Positions 18,300 through 29,241 are shown, counted from the first letter of the stretch. The stretch: DNA of 64,000 bases from Betaproteobacteria bacterium (GCA_009778785.1 WRFN01000010.1:1-64000); one strand, 5' to 3'. Notes: generated by a model from the letters alone, not told the origin. Program-made: numbers and translations.

Positions 18300-20129
18300 A
18301 TGAAGCGGAAAATTTCGTGGATCGTGTTTTTATCGTTGGCTCTGAGCGGGATGGCGTGGGCGGATTCTAACGACCCGATTTTGCCGGGGCCCAAGGTCAT
18401 GGGCGTTGCGGACGGGTTGGGAATCGGCAGCCTGATTTCAACGGCGGTGATGGCGACCCCAACAAAAGCCGATGGAACCGGCGGCGATGTCATCGTTTGG
18501 GGCTATCGCAAGAATGGCCATAGCGGAAATTACAACTGGAACGGCCATAATGTGGGGTTTGAATGGTTTCAATATTCTAGCTTGGATGACCGCCCCAAGT
18601 TTGAGTCCGTCAAGGACTTAAAAGATCCCGGGCATCCGCTTTATGGGCAGAAAATCAGCCGGATATTTACGACGGCTCATACCATCTTTGTCCAAACGGA
18701 TTCAAACGAAAATGGTGAACTGTGGGGATGGGGCGATACCCTTTACGGAACTGCCGGATGCGTCGGTACCGGTTATGAGACGGGCGTCGATTCTACAAAC
18801 GCATTCGCCGATTATGGCTATCCCTACGTTAACCGCCGCATGCTGGATGGAACATACGTACATGGCCCCCATTATCAAGCGCGGCCTTGCCCGATATTCA
18901 GCATGACGGTGCCGACGGGACCTTATGGGGTGCCGATCCATGAAAAAATCAAGTGGGTTGACGGCGGGGAATACAATGTAATCGCTCTGACAACCGAGGG
19001 AAAAGTTTATACCTGGGGACACAATTACTTTCATCAAACGACGCGGCTCGTTAAAACCGACCCTGGTTGTACTCCCTATGATTATTTAGCCAAAGGAGTG
19101 CCGCTCGATATCACGCATTATTTCGTGGATGACAAAACGGGCGAACCAGAAACAGTCGTCGTGATAGGCGGTGGTTATGAGCAGCAATACGTGGTAACCC
19201 AGAATAAATCAACGAAAAAATATACGTTATGGGGGTGGGGAAGAAGCTTTGGATCTTCGCTCACCGACGCCTCACTCCTCAACCCCACTGTGGATGATTA
19301 TCAAGTCTGCGGGACCATTAATGATTTTGCCGTTCCTGCACCGATTCGGATGCACCAGTATGACCAATACGCCGACAAGATTATTTATGTCAACGGCGGA
19401 TATGGCTGGACGGGGGTGTTGTTGAATGATGGGAGTGTTTATGGGTCAGGGCTGTTGCGGCAACTGGGACAAGGTAATGGTTCTACGGATGATAGCGTAT
19501 TTACTTATAACCCCGTGTTAATCATGGGTGGTAACAGCGGCTACCCGGCGGTATCGCAGTTGATTGTTCGCTACATAGGCGGTGTTGTTGCTCTTAAGGA
19601 CGACCCTCAGTCTATTTATACGTGGGGGGGGTATGGCGACACCACGATAGGCGCTTATTCTCAAGTCTATGGCGACAAACCGATGAAGCACCAATTGGCG
19701 GGGAATCTCAAAAGCCTCGGCGCCACGAAAGAAGCGGTTTTCTATTTGACTGACGACAACCGGCTCTATGGCGTTGGCTATAACGACCAAGGGGTCATCA
19801 ATGTTTGTCCTGACACTAACCTCAACACATCTTGGGATTGGTATTATAACAACTGGGAGAATAAGAACAGCATGAACTGGTTTACCGGAAACACTCCGGA
19901 GAATCTTTCTCCCTACTCAGGGGGCTATCGGATTCCCTACGAAGACTGGGTGGATGTAACAGGCAAGCCTTTTTGTGTCGGAACTTTCCCTGCGGGAACT
20001 TACTATAGCGGGTCCTCCAGATCGTCTGTCAGGATGTTTACAGGTTATGACGATGGCCGTGACGGCAAATATCCTACCAGTTATGGTGCGGCTGTGTGCT
20101 ATAGAGGCATGTGCGGTGTGAAGCCTTGA
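18300..20129 (+). CDS. Secreted RCC1-like seven-blade beta-propeller protein in pilus operon
   Basis: 609 residues. ATG 18300 is preceded by a strong TGGAGG site; the signal peptide ends MAWA/DSN. Seven RCC1-type blade cores (pattern hydrophobic-x-x-W/Y-G-x-G) occur near residues 67 (VIVWG), 142 (ELWGWG), 239 (VYTWG), 311 (LWGWG), 381 (VYGSG), 442 (IYTWG) and 490 (LYGVG), so a full propeller is likely although spacing (48-97) is looser than in classical RCC1. A Tyr/Trp-rich C-terminal region (about 510-609) contains three Cys. It is the last gene of cluster A and ends before a terminator. Function unknown; I infer an exported partner or alternative ligand of the PilY1 tip complex. No such gene accompanies clusters B and C. 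Confidence 0.75.
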   Translation: MKRKISWIVFLSLALSGMAWADSNDPILPGPKVMGVADGLGIGSLISTAVMATPTKADGTGGDVIVWGYRKNGHSGNYNWNGHNVGFEWFQYSSLDDRPKFESVKDLKDPGHPLYGQKISRIFTTAHTIFVQTDSNENGELWGWGDTLYGTAGCVGTGYETGVDSTNAFADYGYPYVNRRMLDGTYVHGPHYQARPCPIFSMTVPTGPYGVPIHEKIKWVDGGEYNVIALTTEGKVYTWGHNYFHQTTRLVKTDPGCTPYDYLAKGVPLDITHYFVDDKTGEPETVVVIGGGYEQQYVVTQNKSTKKYTLWGWGRSFGSSLTDASLLNPTVDDYQVCGTINDFAVPAPIRMHQYDQYADKIIYVNGGYGWTGVLLNDGSVYGSGLLRQLGQGNGSTDDSVFTYNPVLIMGGNSGYPAVSQLIVRYIGGVVALKDDPQSIYTWGGYGDTTIGAYSQVYGDKPMKHQLAGNLKSLGATKEAVFYLTDDNRLYGVGYNDQGVINVCPDTNLNTSWDWYYNNWENKNSMNWFTGNTPENLSPYSGGYRIPYEDWVDVTGKPFCVGTFPAGTYYSGSSRSSVRMFTGYDDGRDGKYPTSYGAAVCYRGMCGVKP

Positions 20130-20178
20130 TGAAAGGCGTGCATTGACAAGTCGATTCAAAAAAACTTTTAAGGATAAA

Positions 20179-20208
20179 GAGCCCGCCTTTATGGCGGGTT
20201 CTTTTTTT
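20179..20208 (+). terminator. Rho-independent terminator of pilus cluster A
   Basis: AGCCCGCC, loop TTTAT, GGCGGGTT, then a run of T (20199-20208). It lies 50 bp after the RCC1-like gene. Confidence 0.85.
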
Positions 20209-20734
20209 GATCTTCGAGGCGCCAGAGCGCTGATTTAAGAAGCGGTTCCGAAAATTCAGTCAGAATGATAGGTGTCAACACGGCCTAACCTGAGCGCGCA
20301 AGCCGCGTAAAAAAGGAACAGAAATCAGGAGAAGACCGAGGCGAAACCACAGCGGTGCCTTTGAAGCGAAAGCGGCCTCAGAGCACCCCTATGTAGCCAT
20401 GCCAATTTTTGTATTATACTGACCACGCCTTCTTATGCGTTCGGCTTTTATCGAAGCCGAATGGTACGCGTCGCACAAGGGCGCGTCTTCATCAAAGCAG
20501 CATCCCCGATGGCGGTGGGAGCCGACGCTCCGATACGTCATGGGGATCGTTTCGGGGGCTTGCGGTGACCCGCCGTCAAAGAAAACAGAAAAGATCGAGG
20601 CTCTTGTTGTGCTTCTGATGTATATTCATGTACCGGGGTTGCCGTATCAACGGGGTGGAGACGAATGGGCGTTGTTGATGGTTTGAGACAACGTGATTTT
20701 TGATGAATGTTTTAACGAATCAAGGAGGTTGATG
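20209..20734. other. Long leader/intergenic region before livJ
   Basis: About 525 bp with no convincing gene. A -10-like TATTATACT lies near 20412-20420, a perfect 8-bp hairpin follows at 20440-20461 (TTCGGCTT/AAGCCGAA), and GC-rich segments at 20505-20580 could fold further. If transcription starts near 20425, the livJ mRNA has a leader of about 310 nt. No known riboswitch motif was recognised. Confidence 0.4.
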
Positions 20735-21847
20735 ATGAAATTGCAGAAAACCGTAGTGGCTGCCGCATTGGCAGTGGGAATGATGCTGGTTGGCGGCAGT
20801 GCGCTGGCGGCGGACGGCACGATCAAAGTGGCGGTAGCGTCAGCGATTACCGGGCCGGTGGCTCAGTATGGCGATATGCACCGCGCCGGCATTCATATGG
20901 CGGTGGAGCAAGCCAACGCAGCGGGCGGCGTGCTCGGCAAGAAGATCGAGTTGGTCGAAATGGACGACGCTTGCGAACCGAAGCAATCGCCGGCGGTGGC
21001 CAACAAAGTCGTCAGCGAGAAGATCAAGTTCGTGCTGGGGCATGTGTGCTCGGGCGCGTTCAAACCGGCCGCGCAAATCTACGATGAAAACGATATTCTG
21101 ATGATCAGCTCGTCGGCCACATCCGATGATCTTTCCACTTACGGCTACAAGACGTTCTTCCGCACCATCGGCAAGGACAGTCAGCAAGGGCCGGCGGCGG
21201 CGGATTACATCATCAACAAGATCAAGCCGAAGAAACTGGCGATCATTCACGACAAACAGACTTACGGTCAAGGCGTGGCGACGCAGGTGAAAAACACGGT
21301 CGAGAAGCACGGCATGAAGCCGGTGATGTTTGAAGGCATCAACAAAGGCGATACCGATTTTTCGGCGTTGATCACCAAGATGAAACAGGCAGGCGTGGAC
21401 TTCGTTTATTACGGCGGCTACCATCCTGAATTGATCATTCTCTTGCGGCAAGCGCGCGATCAAAACCTCGGCGCGCGCTGGATGGGGCCGGAAGGCGCTG
21501 CGGTGTCGGACGTGAAGGGTGAGTCGGCGGAAGGACTGCTGGTCACGTTGCCGCCGGATTTCTCGAAAGATCCGAGCAACGCCAAGATCGTAGAAGCGTT
21601 CAAGGCGAAGAAGCAAGATGCGTCGGGCGTGTTCGTGATGACTTCGTATGCGGCGGCGCAAGTGCTGATGGAAGCGATCAAGGGCGCGCAGTCGGAAGAT
21701 CCGAAGAAAGTCGCGGCGTACATGCACAAGAACAAGTTCAAGACGGTGCTGGGTGATGTTGAATTCACACCGGAAGGCGACTGGGCAACGGCGCGGTTTG
21801 ATATTTTTGTTTGGCACAAAGATGCCAGCAAAACACTGGCTCCCTGA
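20735..21847 (+). CDS. livJ: Branched-chain amino acid ABC transporter substrate-binding protein
   Basis: 370 residues. The signal peptide ends ALAA/DGTIKVAVAS, and the mature protein is a two-lobed type I periplasmic binding protein (LivJ/LivK/amide family): GPVAQYGD near the N-terminus, DDACEPKQSPA, then the ligand-site stretch SSSATSDDLS. It captures Leu/Ile/Val or related substrates and delivers them to LivHM. The tandem ATGs at 20732 and 20735 are resolved by AAGGAGG at 20722-20728, which is six bases from 20735. It is separated from livH by a strong hairpin, which would keep this gene more highly expressed than the permease genes. Confidence 0.92.
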   Translation: MKLQKTVVAAALAVGMMLVGGSALAADGTIKVAVASAITGPVAQYGDMHRAGIHMAVEQANAAGGVLGKKIELVEMDDACEPKQSPAVANKVVSEKIKFVLGHVCSGAFKPAAQIYDENDILMISSSATSDDLSTYGYKTFFRTIGKDSQQGPAAADYIINKIKPKKLAIIHDKQTYGQGVATQVKNTVEKHGMKPVMFEGINKGDTDFSALITKMKQAGVDFVYYGGYHPELIILLRQARDQNLGARWMGPEGAAVSDVKGESAEGLLVTLPPDFSKDPSNAKIVEAFKAKKQDASGVFVMTSYAAAQVLMEAIKGAQSEDPKKVAAYMHKNKFKTVLGDVEFTPEGDWATARFDIFVWHKDASKTLAP

Positions 21848-21862
21848 TTTTTGAGCAACAAT

Positions 21863-21895
21863 CGCCGGACATCTTTGCGGATGTCCGGCGTTTTT
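21863..21895 (+). terminator. Intra-operon terminator/attenuator between livJ and livH
   Basis: Perfect 11-bp stem CGCCGGACATC/GATGTCCGGCG with loop TTTGCG and five T. A partial terminator here would set the excess of binding protein over permease. Confidence 0.85.
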
Positions 21896-21972
21896 GCAAA
21901 ATCCTGGACGAATGGGCGCATGATAAAAAAGCCCACGAAAAAATAATGAGTGTTGGGGATGGACTTTTCTGA

Positions 21973-22899
21973 ATGGATGCTTTTCTTCCGCTGTTTCTGC
22001 AGCAACTCATCAATGGCCTGAGCCTCGGCGCGATTTACGCGCTGATCGCCATCGGCTATACGATGGTGTACGGCATCATCGGCATGATCAATTTTGCGCA
22101 CGGCGAGATTTACATGATCGGCGCCTACGTCGGGTTGATCACGTTGACCGCGATCGGCGCGGCGTCGGGCTTGCCGCCGTGGATGCTGGTGGCGGCGGCG
22201 TTGGTGGTGGCGGTCATCGTCACATCTTCGTATGGTTGGGCGGTCGAGCGTTGCGCTTATCGCAGCTTGCGCAACAGCCCGCGACTGGTGCCGCTGATCT
22301 CGGCCATCGGCATGTCGATTTTCTTTCAAAACTACGTGGTGGTTTTGCACACATCGCGCGATTTGCCGGTGCCTGATTTGATTACCGGCCACTTGTTTTC
22401 GGTGGACATCGGCGGCTTTGAAGTCAGCATGTCCAACTCGCGAGCGCTGATTTTGTTTGCGACGGTGGTGTTGATGGCGGCGGTGACGCTGTACATTCGT
22501 CACGCTCGCATGGGACGCGCCTGTCGCGCCTGTTCGCAAGACATTCAGATGGCCGGACTGCTCGGCATCGACGTCAACAAAGTAATTTCATTTACTTTCG
22601 TGCTCGGCGCTTTTCTGGCGGCCATCGGCGGCGTGTTGATCGGCTTATCGATCAACAAGATCAATCCGTTCATCGGCTTTCTCGCCGGGATCAAAGCGTT
22701 TACCGCGGCTGTGCTGGGCGGCATCGGCAGCATTCCCGGCGCGATGTTGGGCGGCGCGTTGCTGGGGCTGGTGGAAACTTTTGCGTCGGCATTTTTGCCG
22801 ACCGAGTATAAGGACATCGTATCGTTTGGTTTGTTGATCGTGATCCTTCTGATTCGTCCGTCGGGATTGCTGGGACGACCTGAAGTGGAGAAGGTGTGA
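21973..22899 (+). CDS. livH: Branched-chain amino acid ABC transporter permease LivH
   Basis: 308 residues with about eight membrane helices. It begins with the typical LivH N-terminus (LQQLINGLSLGAIYALIAIG) and contains the permease coupling region GRACRACSQD near residue 181 and GGIGSIPGAMLGG near 255. It forms the inner-membrane channel with LivM. Its stop overlaps the livM start (TGATG). The ribosome-binding site is weak, consistent with lower expression than the binding protein. Confidence 0.92.
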   Translation: MDAFLPLFLQQLINGLSLGAIYALIAIGYTMVYGIIGMINFAHGEIYMIGAYVGLITLTAIGAASGLPPWMLVAAALVVAVIVTSSYGWAVERCAYRSLRNSPRLVPLISAIGMSIFFQNYVVVLHTSRDLPVPDLITGHLFSVDIGGFEVSMSNSRALILFATVVLMAAVTLYIRHARMGRACRACSQDIQMAGLLGIDVNKVISFTFVLGAFLAAIGGVLIGLSINKINPFIGFLAGIKAFTAAVLGGIGSIPGAMLGGALLGLVETFASAFLPTEYKDIVSFGLLIVILLIRPSGLLGRPEVEKV

Positions 22900-24143
22900 T
22901 GCGCGAACAAATCAAAACAAAAATTCTCAAGGACGCTTTTATCGCGGCAGCGGTCACTGCGATTCTGACGGTGCCGATGATCGGGTTGCGGCTCAACGTC
23001 GAGAGCACCGGCTTGGTGCTGCACAAAAATTTCCTGTGGCCGGCGGTTGCGGCGGCGGTGGTTTTTGTGGCGCGGCTGGTGATTCCGTTCGTGCTCATTC
23101 CCAAAGTGTCCGTGCCGGCAGCGTGGACGCAGAAGGCCGGTGATTATAAAAAGTGGTGGGTGGGGGCGCTCATCGTGCTGGCGATTGCATGGCCGTTCAC
23201 GCTGCTCGGCGGCGGCTCGATGTTGACGGCGGTCACGATGGCGATGGTTTACATCATGCTGGCGTTGGGGCTGAACATCGTTGTCGGTTACGCCGGTCTT
23301 CTCGATCTGGGGCACGCGGCGTTTTACGCCATCGGCGCTTACACTTACGCGCTGCTCAACGCTAACTTCGATCTCGGCTTCTGGGCGGCGTTGCCGCTGG
23401 CCGGTCTCTCGGCGGCGTTGTTTGGCGTCCTGCTCGGCTTTCCGGTGTTGCGCTTGCGCGGCGATTATCTGGCCATCGTGACGCTGGGGTTCGGCGAGAT
23501 CGTTCGCATTTTGTTGAACAACTGGGACAGCCTGACGCACGGGCCGGACGGCATCAACAACATCGCCAAGCCGACCTTGTTCGGTTTTGAAATCACCAAG
23601 CGGGCGCGGGTCGAAGACGCTTCGACGTTGTGGCAAACGCTGGGGATCGATTACAGCAACGTGTATCAGCAAATCATTTTGTATTTCATCGCGCTTTTTC
23701 TGGTAGTGATTACGGCGTTTCTGATTAACCGTTTGGTCAAAATGCCGATCGGTCGCGCCTGGGAAGCATTGCGCGAAGATGAAATCGCTTGCCGCTCACT
23801 GGCGCTGAATCCGACGGTGATCAAGCTGACGGCGTTTTCGCTGGGCAGCATGTTCGCCGGTTTTGCCGGCGCTTTTTACGCGGCGTTTATAGGATCGGTC
23901 ACACCAGACTCGTTTGGGTTCATCGAATCGGCGATCATTTTGTCGATTGTCGTTCTCGGCGGCATGGGATCGCAGCGCGGCGTTATCTTGGCGGCGCTGG
24001 TGTTGACCTTGTTGCCGGAATTCGCGCGCGGTTTCGCCGAATACCGGATGCTGGTTTTCGGCGCCGTGATGGTGTTGATGATGATATGGAGGCCGCAAGG
24101 CCTGTGGCCGGCATCGCGCCGTCGGGTGGAATTGCCGTCATGA
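22899..24143 (+). CDS. livM: Branched-chain amino acid ABC transporter permease LivM
   Basis: 414 residues. The N-terminal 100 residues hold extra hydrophobic segments, as in the longer LivM type; the core begins near LNIVVGYAGLLDLGHAAFYAIG (family hallmark) and includes GRAWEALREDEIACRSL (coupling helix) and GGMGSQRG. ATG 22899 overlaps the livH stop; a GTG one codon earlier is less likely. The stop overlaps livG (ATGA). Confidence 0.92.
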   Translation: MREQIKTKILKDAFIAAAVTAILTVPMIGLRLNVESTGLVLHKNFLWPAVAAAVVFVARLVIPFVLIPKVSVPAAWTQKAGDYKKWWVGALIVLAIAWPFTLLGGGSMLTAVTMAMVYIMLALGLNIVVGYAGLLDLGHAAFYAIGAYTYALLNANFDLGFWAALPLAGLSAALFGVLLGFPVLRLRGDYLAIVTLGFGEIVRILLNNWDSLTHGPDGINNIAKPTLFGFEITKRARVEDASTLWQTLGIDYSNVYQQIILYFIALFLVVITAFLINRLVKMPIGRAWEALREDEIACRSLALNPTVIKLTAFSLGSMFAGFAGAFYAAFIGSVTPDSFGFIESAIILSIVVLGGMGSQRGVILAALVLTLLPEFARGFAEYRMLVFGAVMVLMMIWRPQGLWPASRRRVELPS

Positions 24144-24954
24144 GTGAGAACGCAATCATAGATAAGGCGGAAGCTGTGACGGCAGCCGCAAGCGCGCCGA
24201 TTTTGAGCGTCAAACAGTTGCAGATGCGGTTCGGCGGTTTGATGGCGGTCGATAACATCACGTTCGATGTGGTCGAGAAAGAAATCTACGCGATCATCGG
24301 CCCCAATGGCGCCGGTAAAACGACGGTGTTCAATTGCGTCAGCGGTTTTTACAAACCGACCGGCGGCGATATCCTGTTTGGCGACGCCAACATCGCCGGA
24401 CGAACCAGCCACGAGATTGCGCGGCGCGGCATTGTGCGAACGTTTCAAAACATCCGGCTGTTTCGCAACATGACCGTGGTGGAAAATTTGCTGGTGGCGC
24501 AACACACGCAACTGAAAACGGGATTGCTGCAAGGCTTGTTGAACACGAAAGCGTATCGGCAATCGGAGAAGGAAGCACTGGAGCGCGCCGCGTTCTGGCT
24601 CGACAAAGTGCAGTTGCGTGAAGTGGCGAATCGCGGCGCCGGCAATTTGTCGTATGGTCAACAACGGCGGCTGGAAATCGCCCGCTGCATGATTACCAAA
24701 CCAAAGCTGTTGATGCTCGACGAACCGGCGGCCGGATTGAATCCGCAGGAAACGGCGGCGCTCGATGCGCTGATCCGCGATCTGCGCGACACTTGCAACG
24801 TGTCGGTGCTGTTGATCGAGCACGACATGAGTTTGGTGATGGAAATTTCCGACCGCATTCTGGTGATGGAGTATGGGCAACCGATTGCCGAAGGAACGGC
24901 AGAGCAGGTTCGCCACGACCCCAACGTGATTCGCGCTTATCTGGGAGACGAATG

Positions 24955-24955
<1 letters not shown>
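24140..24955 (+). CDS. livG: Branched-chain amino acid ABC transporter ATPase LivG
   Basis: 271 residues. ABC ATPase with Walker A GPNGAGKT, the LivG-specific RTFQNIRLFRNMTV, signature LSYGQQRRLEIAR, Walker B LLMLDEPAAGLNP and switch His in LIEHDM. A 20-residue Ala-rich N-terminal extension precedes the domain. It powers LivHM together with LivF. The frame extends far upstream inside livM, but ATG 24140 gives the family-like start and a 4-base overlap. Confidence 0.93.
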
Positions 24956-25668
<713 letters not shown>

Positions 25669-26438
25669 GGTTCATCTGCAAGGCGGCATCAATTTCCGTG
25701 ATCTCGGCGGTTGCCGGATGGCAGACGGGCGAACGCTCAAAAAAGGGCTGCTGTTTCGCTCCGGCGCGCTCGATGAATTGACCCCGAGCGATGTGAAAAC
25801 GCTGGCGGCGTTGCCGGTGACGCATGTGCTCGATTACCGCGATGAGGCGGAAGCACAGCGCCGACCGGATCAGTTGTGGCAGGACGTGTCCTACGAATGT
25901 GTTCCGGCCAACATCAGCAGCAACGGCAGCGTCAGCAGCACTTGGCTCAAGTTGTTGCTTTCGCATGCGACGGACGGAACCCGCGCGATCACGTTCATGA
26001 AAGGGTTGTACCAGCAGTTGCCGTTCAATAATCCGGCTTACCGGCGTTTGCTGGCTTTGTTGCGCACGCCGAAAACGTTGCGTCTTTTGCAGCACTGCGC
26101 CATCGGCAAGGATCGCACCGGCGTGGGCAGCGCGATCACTTTGCTGACGTTGGGCGCGTCCCGACAGATGGTGATCGAGGACTACATGCTGACGCAAGCG
26201 GCGCTGGCGCCGCATCGCGAACGCTGGTTGGCGACGGTGGATCGGCAGCAGATGGGCACAAAATACGAGGCGATGTTCTGCGCGATGTCCGCTCATGAAG
26301 AATTCATCGGCGCGACGCTCGACGCGATCGAGTCCTACTACGGCGGCGTTGCCGGTTATTTGCACGAAGAATACGGGCTTGTCGCCGCCGACCGTGCGGC
26401 GCTGCAGGCGCGGTATCTGGAATAACAGCGGTGGCCGA

Positions 26439-26461
26439 GGGGCGGGTTTGAAACCCGCCCC
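26439..26461. repeat. REP-like palindrome (GGGGCGGGTTT)
   Basis: Perfect 11-bp arms GGGGCGGGTTT / AAACCCGCCCC around a single G. Same family as the elements at 7904 and 54070. It lies just after the phosphatase stop and may help end the liv transcript. Confidence 0.7.
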
Positions 26462-26490
26462 GACATTTCAAGAAAGTCGTTAGCCGCCCC

Positions 26491-26518
26491 CTTGAAAACG
26501 CTTTAATTGTCTCCATCT
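26491..26518 (+). promoter_or_regulatory. Sigma-32 heat-shock promoter of grpE
   Basis: CTTGAAA at 26491-26497 (perfect -35), 13-bp spacer, CTCCATCT at 26511-26518 (consensus CCCCATNT). It ends 30 bp before the grpE ATG. Confidence 0.82.
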
Positions 26519-26548
26519 TCAAAAAATTCTGACGAAGGAAGACAAACG

Positions 26549-27121
26549 ATGCCACACAGAACGAAACACGGACACCCGGAACCGATGCAAAAGGATCTTG
26601 AATTGGCGTCCTCGGCGCAGGCCGAGCCGGAAGTCGCGCCGCCGCCTCCGGCGGATGTCGCCGCCGATCTGGCCGCGCTGTTGAAGAAAGCCGAAACGGA
26701 AGCCCAAGAACTGCGCGACTCTTTTTTGCGGGCGCGGGCTGAAACGGAGAACGTGCGGCGACAGGCGCGCGAGGAGATTGCCAAGGCGGGGAAATTCGGG
26801 ATCGAGCGTTTCGCGGCGGATCTTTTGGCGGTTAAGGACGCGCTGGAACTGGCGCTGACGGCGGATGCTTCCCCGGAGCAAGTGCGAGAGGGCGTGGCGC
26901 TGACGCTGAAGCAATTAGACCTCGCCTTCGAGAAATCACGCATTCAGGCGGACGACCCGTTGGGGCAGCCGTTCGACCCGCATCGACATCAGGCCATGCA
27001 GATGGTCGAAGCCGATGCGCCCGCCAATACGGTGGTGCAGGTGTTCCAGAAGGGCTACCTGCTGCATGATCGCGTTCTCAGACCGGCGATGGTGGTGGTC
27101 GCCAAAGACAAAACAGCTTAA
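26549..27121 (+). CDS. grpE: Nucleotide exchange factor GrpE
   Basis: 190 residues. Acidic/Pro-rich N-terminus, a long coiled coil (about 48-105: [19 protein letters not shown]) and the C-terminal beta domain with HQAMQMVEA and [18 protein letters not shown]. It speeds ADP release from DnaK. ATG 26549 follows AAGGAAG and the sigma-32 promoter; a TTG 14 codons earlier would fall inside that promoter's spacer. It is 106 bp before dnaK, which has its own heat-shock promoter. Confidence 0.95.
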   Translation: MPHRTKHGHPEPMQKDLELASSAQAEPEVAPPPPADVAADLAALLKKAETEAQELRDSFLRARAETENVRRQAREEIAKAGKFGIERFAADLLAVKDALELALTADASPEQVREGVALTLKQLDLAFEKSRIQADDPLGQPFDPHRHQAMQMVEADAPANTVVQVFQKGYLLHDRVLRPAMVVVAKDKTA

Positions 27122-27146
27122 GAAAGCCGCATAACGTCATGACGGG

Positions 27147-27174
27147 CTTGATTTGGCGCAAACGGTCCCCATTT
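27147..27174 (+). promoter_or_regulatory. Sigma-32 heat-shock promoter of dnaK
   Basis: CTTGATT at 27147-27153, 13-bp spacer, CCCCATTT at 27167-27174 (perfect -10). It lies 53 bp before the dnaK ATG. Confidence 0.85.
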
Positions 27175-27227
27175 AACGGTCATCGGAATTTACCCATCCC
27201 ATTCAAGAAAGCACGGAGACACACAAC

Positions 27228-29177
27228 ATGAGCAAGATTATTGGTATCGATTTGGGCACAACCAACAGTTGCGTCGCGATCATCGAAGGCGGTCAGCCGA
27301 AAGTGATCGAAAATTCGGAAGGCGCGCGGACAACGCCGTCGGTGATAGCGTACATGGAGGACGGCGAAATCCTCTGTGGCGCGCCGGCCAAACGGCAAGC
27401 GGTGACCAATCCGCGCAACACCTTGTTTGCGGTGAAGCGTTTGATCGGGCGTCGCTTTGAAGAAAAAGAAGTGCAGAAAGACATCGGTCTGATGCCGTTC
27501 TCGATCGTCAAGAACGACAACGGCGACGCCTGGATCGAAGTGCGCGGCAAGAAGATGGCGCCGCCGCAAATTTCGGCGGAAGTTCTGCGCAAGATGAAGA
27601 AGACGGCGGAAGATTATCTTGGCGAAGAAGTGACTGAAGCGGTGATCACCGTTCCGGCGTATTTCAACGACAGTCAGCGGCAAGCTACCAAAGACGCCGG
27701 AAAAATCGCCGGCCTCGAAGTCAAGCGCATCATCAACGAGCCGACGGCGGCGGCGCTGGCGTTTGGTCTCGACAAGAAAGAAGGCGATCGCAAAATCGCA
27801 GTCTATGATCTCGGCGGCGGCACGTTCGATATTTCGATCATCGAAATTGCCGAGATTGAGGGCGAGCATCAGTTTGAAGTGTTGTCAACCAACGGCGATA
27901 CGTTTCTCGGCGGCGAAGATTTCGATCAACGCTTGATCGACTATATCGTTACCGAATTCAAGAAAGATCAGGGCGTCGATCTCAAAAACGACGTGCTGGC
28001 GTTGCAGCGCCTGAAAGAAGCGGCGGAAAAAGCGAAGATCGAATTGTCAAGCTCGCAGCAAACCGAAATCAATCTGCCGTACATCACGGCAGATGCGTCG
28101 GGGCCGAAACACTTGTCGATGAAAATCACTCGCGCCAAGTTTGAAGCGCTGGTCGAAGATTTGATCGAGCGCACGATTGCGCCGTGCCGGACGGCCATCA
28201 AGGACGCGGGCGTCAAGATTTCCGACATCGGCGACGTGATTCTGGTTGGCGGCATGACGCGCATGCCGAAGGTGCAAGAGAAGGTCAAGGAATTTTTCGG
28301 CAAAGAGCCGCGCAAAGACGTGAACCCCGACGAAGCGGTTGCGGTGGGCGCGGCGGTTCAAGGTTCGGTGCTGGCCGGTGAGCGGCGCGACGTGTTGCTG
28401 CTTGACGTAACGCCGTTGTCGCTCGGCATCGAAACGCTGGGTGGTGTGATGACCAAGCTGATCCAGAAGAACACGACGATTCCGACCAAGGCCTCGCAAG
28501 TTTTTTCGACCGCCGACGACAACCAGAGCGCGGTGACTGTGCATGTGTTGCAAGGCGAGCGCGATGTGGCGAGCGGTAACAAGAGCCTCGGCCAGTTTAA
28601 TCTGGAAGGAATTCCGACGGCGCCGCGCGGCGTACCGCAGATCGAAGTGACTTTCGATATCGACGCAAACGGTATTCTGCATGTTTCGGCCAAGGACAAG
28701 GCCACCGGCAAGGAAAACAAAATCACGATCAAGGCCAATTCGGGCTTGTCCGATGATGAAGTGGATCGGATGGTGAAAGACGCCGAAGCGCACGCCGACG
28801 AAGACAAGAAAGTGATGGAAACCGTGCAAGCGCGCAACGAGTTGGACGGCTTGGTGCACAGCGTCAAGAAATCGCTGACCGAATACGGCGACAAGATCGG
28901 CGCTGATGAGAAAGCCAAGATCGAAGAAGCGTTGAAAGACGCCGAAGAGACGCTGAAAGAGAAAAACGCGACCAAGGAAGCGATGAGCGCCAAGAGCGAA
29001 GCGCTGGCAACGGCGTCGCAGAAACTCGGCGAAGCGATCTACGCCGCCGCGCAAGCGGAAGCGGCAACGGCGCAAGCCGACGGCGCACAAGGCGCAACCA
29101 ACGGTAGCGGTAAACCCGGCGACGACGCCAAGGTGGTTGATGCCGAGTTCACCGAAGTGAAAGACAAGAAAGACTGA
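27228..29177 (+). CDS. dnaK: Molecular chaperone DnaK (Hsp70)
   Basis: 649 residues, normal for proteobacterial DnaK. ATPase domain starts [15 protein letters not shown] and has [14 protein letters not shown] near 190 and GGMTRMP near 340; linker and substrate-binding domain follow ([17 protein letters not shown]), and the tail ends [11 protein letters not shown] as in other DnaK proteins. It binds exposed hydrophobic segments of client proteins with DnaJ and GrpE. GGAG lies upstream of the ATG. Confidence 0.98.
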   Translation: MSKIIGIDLGTTNSCVAIIEGGQPKVIENSEGARTTPSVIAYMEDGEILCGAPAKRQAVTNPRNTLFAVKRLIGRRFEEKEVQKDIGLMPFSIVKNDNGDAWIEVRGKKMAPPQISAEVLRKMKKTAEDYLGEEVTEAVITVPAYFNDSQRQATKDAGKIAGLEVKRIINEPTAAALAFGLDKKEGDRKIAVYDLGGGTFDISIIEIAEIEGEHQFEVLSTNGDTFLGGEDFDQRLIDYIVTEFKKDQGVDLKNDVLALQRLKEAAEKAKIELSSSQQTEINLPYITADASGPKHLSMKITRAKFEALVEDLIERTIAPCRTAIKDAGVKISDIGDVILVGGMTRMPKVQEKVKEFFGKEPRKDVNPDEAVAVGAAVQGSVLAGERRDVLLLDVTPLSLGIETLGGVMTKLIQKNTTIPTKASQVFSTADDNQSAVTVHVLQGERDVASGNKSLGQFNLEGIPTAPRGVPQIEVTFDIDANGILHVSAKDKATGKENKITIKANSGLSDDEVDRMVKDAEAHADEDKKVMETVQARNELDGLVHSVKKSLTEYGDKIGADEKAKIEEALKDAEETLKEKNATKEAMSAKSEALATASQKLGEAIYAAAQAEAATAQADGAQGATNGSGKPGDDAKVVDAEFTEVKDKKD

Positions 29178-29241
29178 TGTCGATCGCTGGAGAAACACTG
29201 ATGGAAGTCATCAGGGTTTCTCTGGCGGATAGAAAAAAGCA

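Noticed and set aside
20409-20686. Small open frames upstream of livJ
   Set aside because: They are short, overlap each other in two frames, lack ribosome-binding sites and have no recognisable features.
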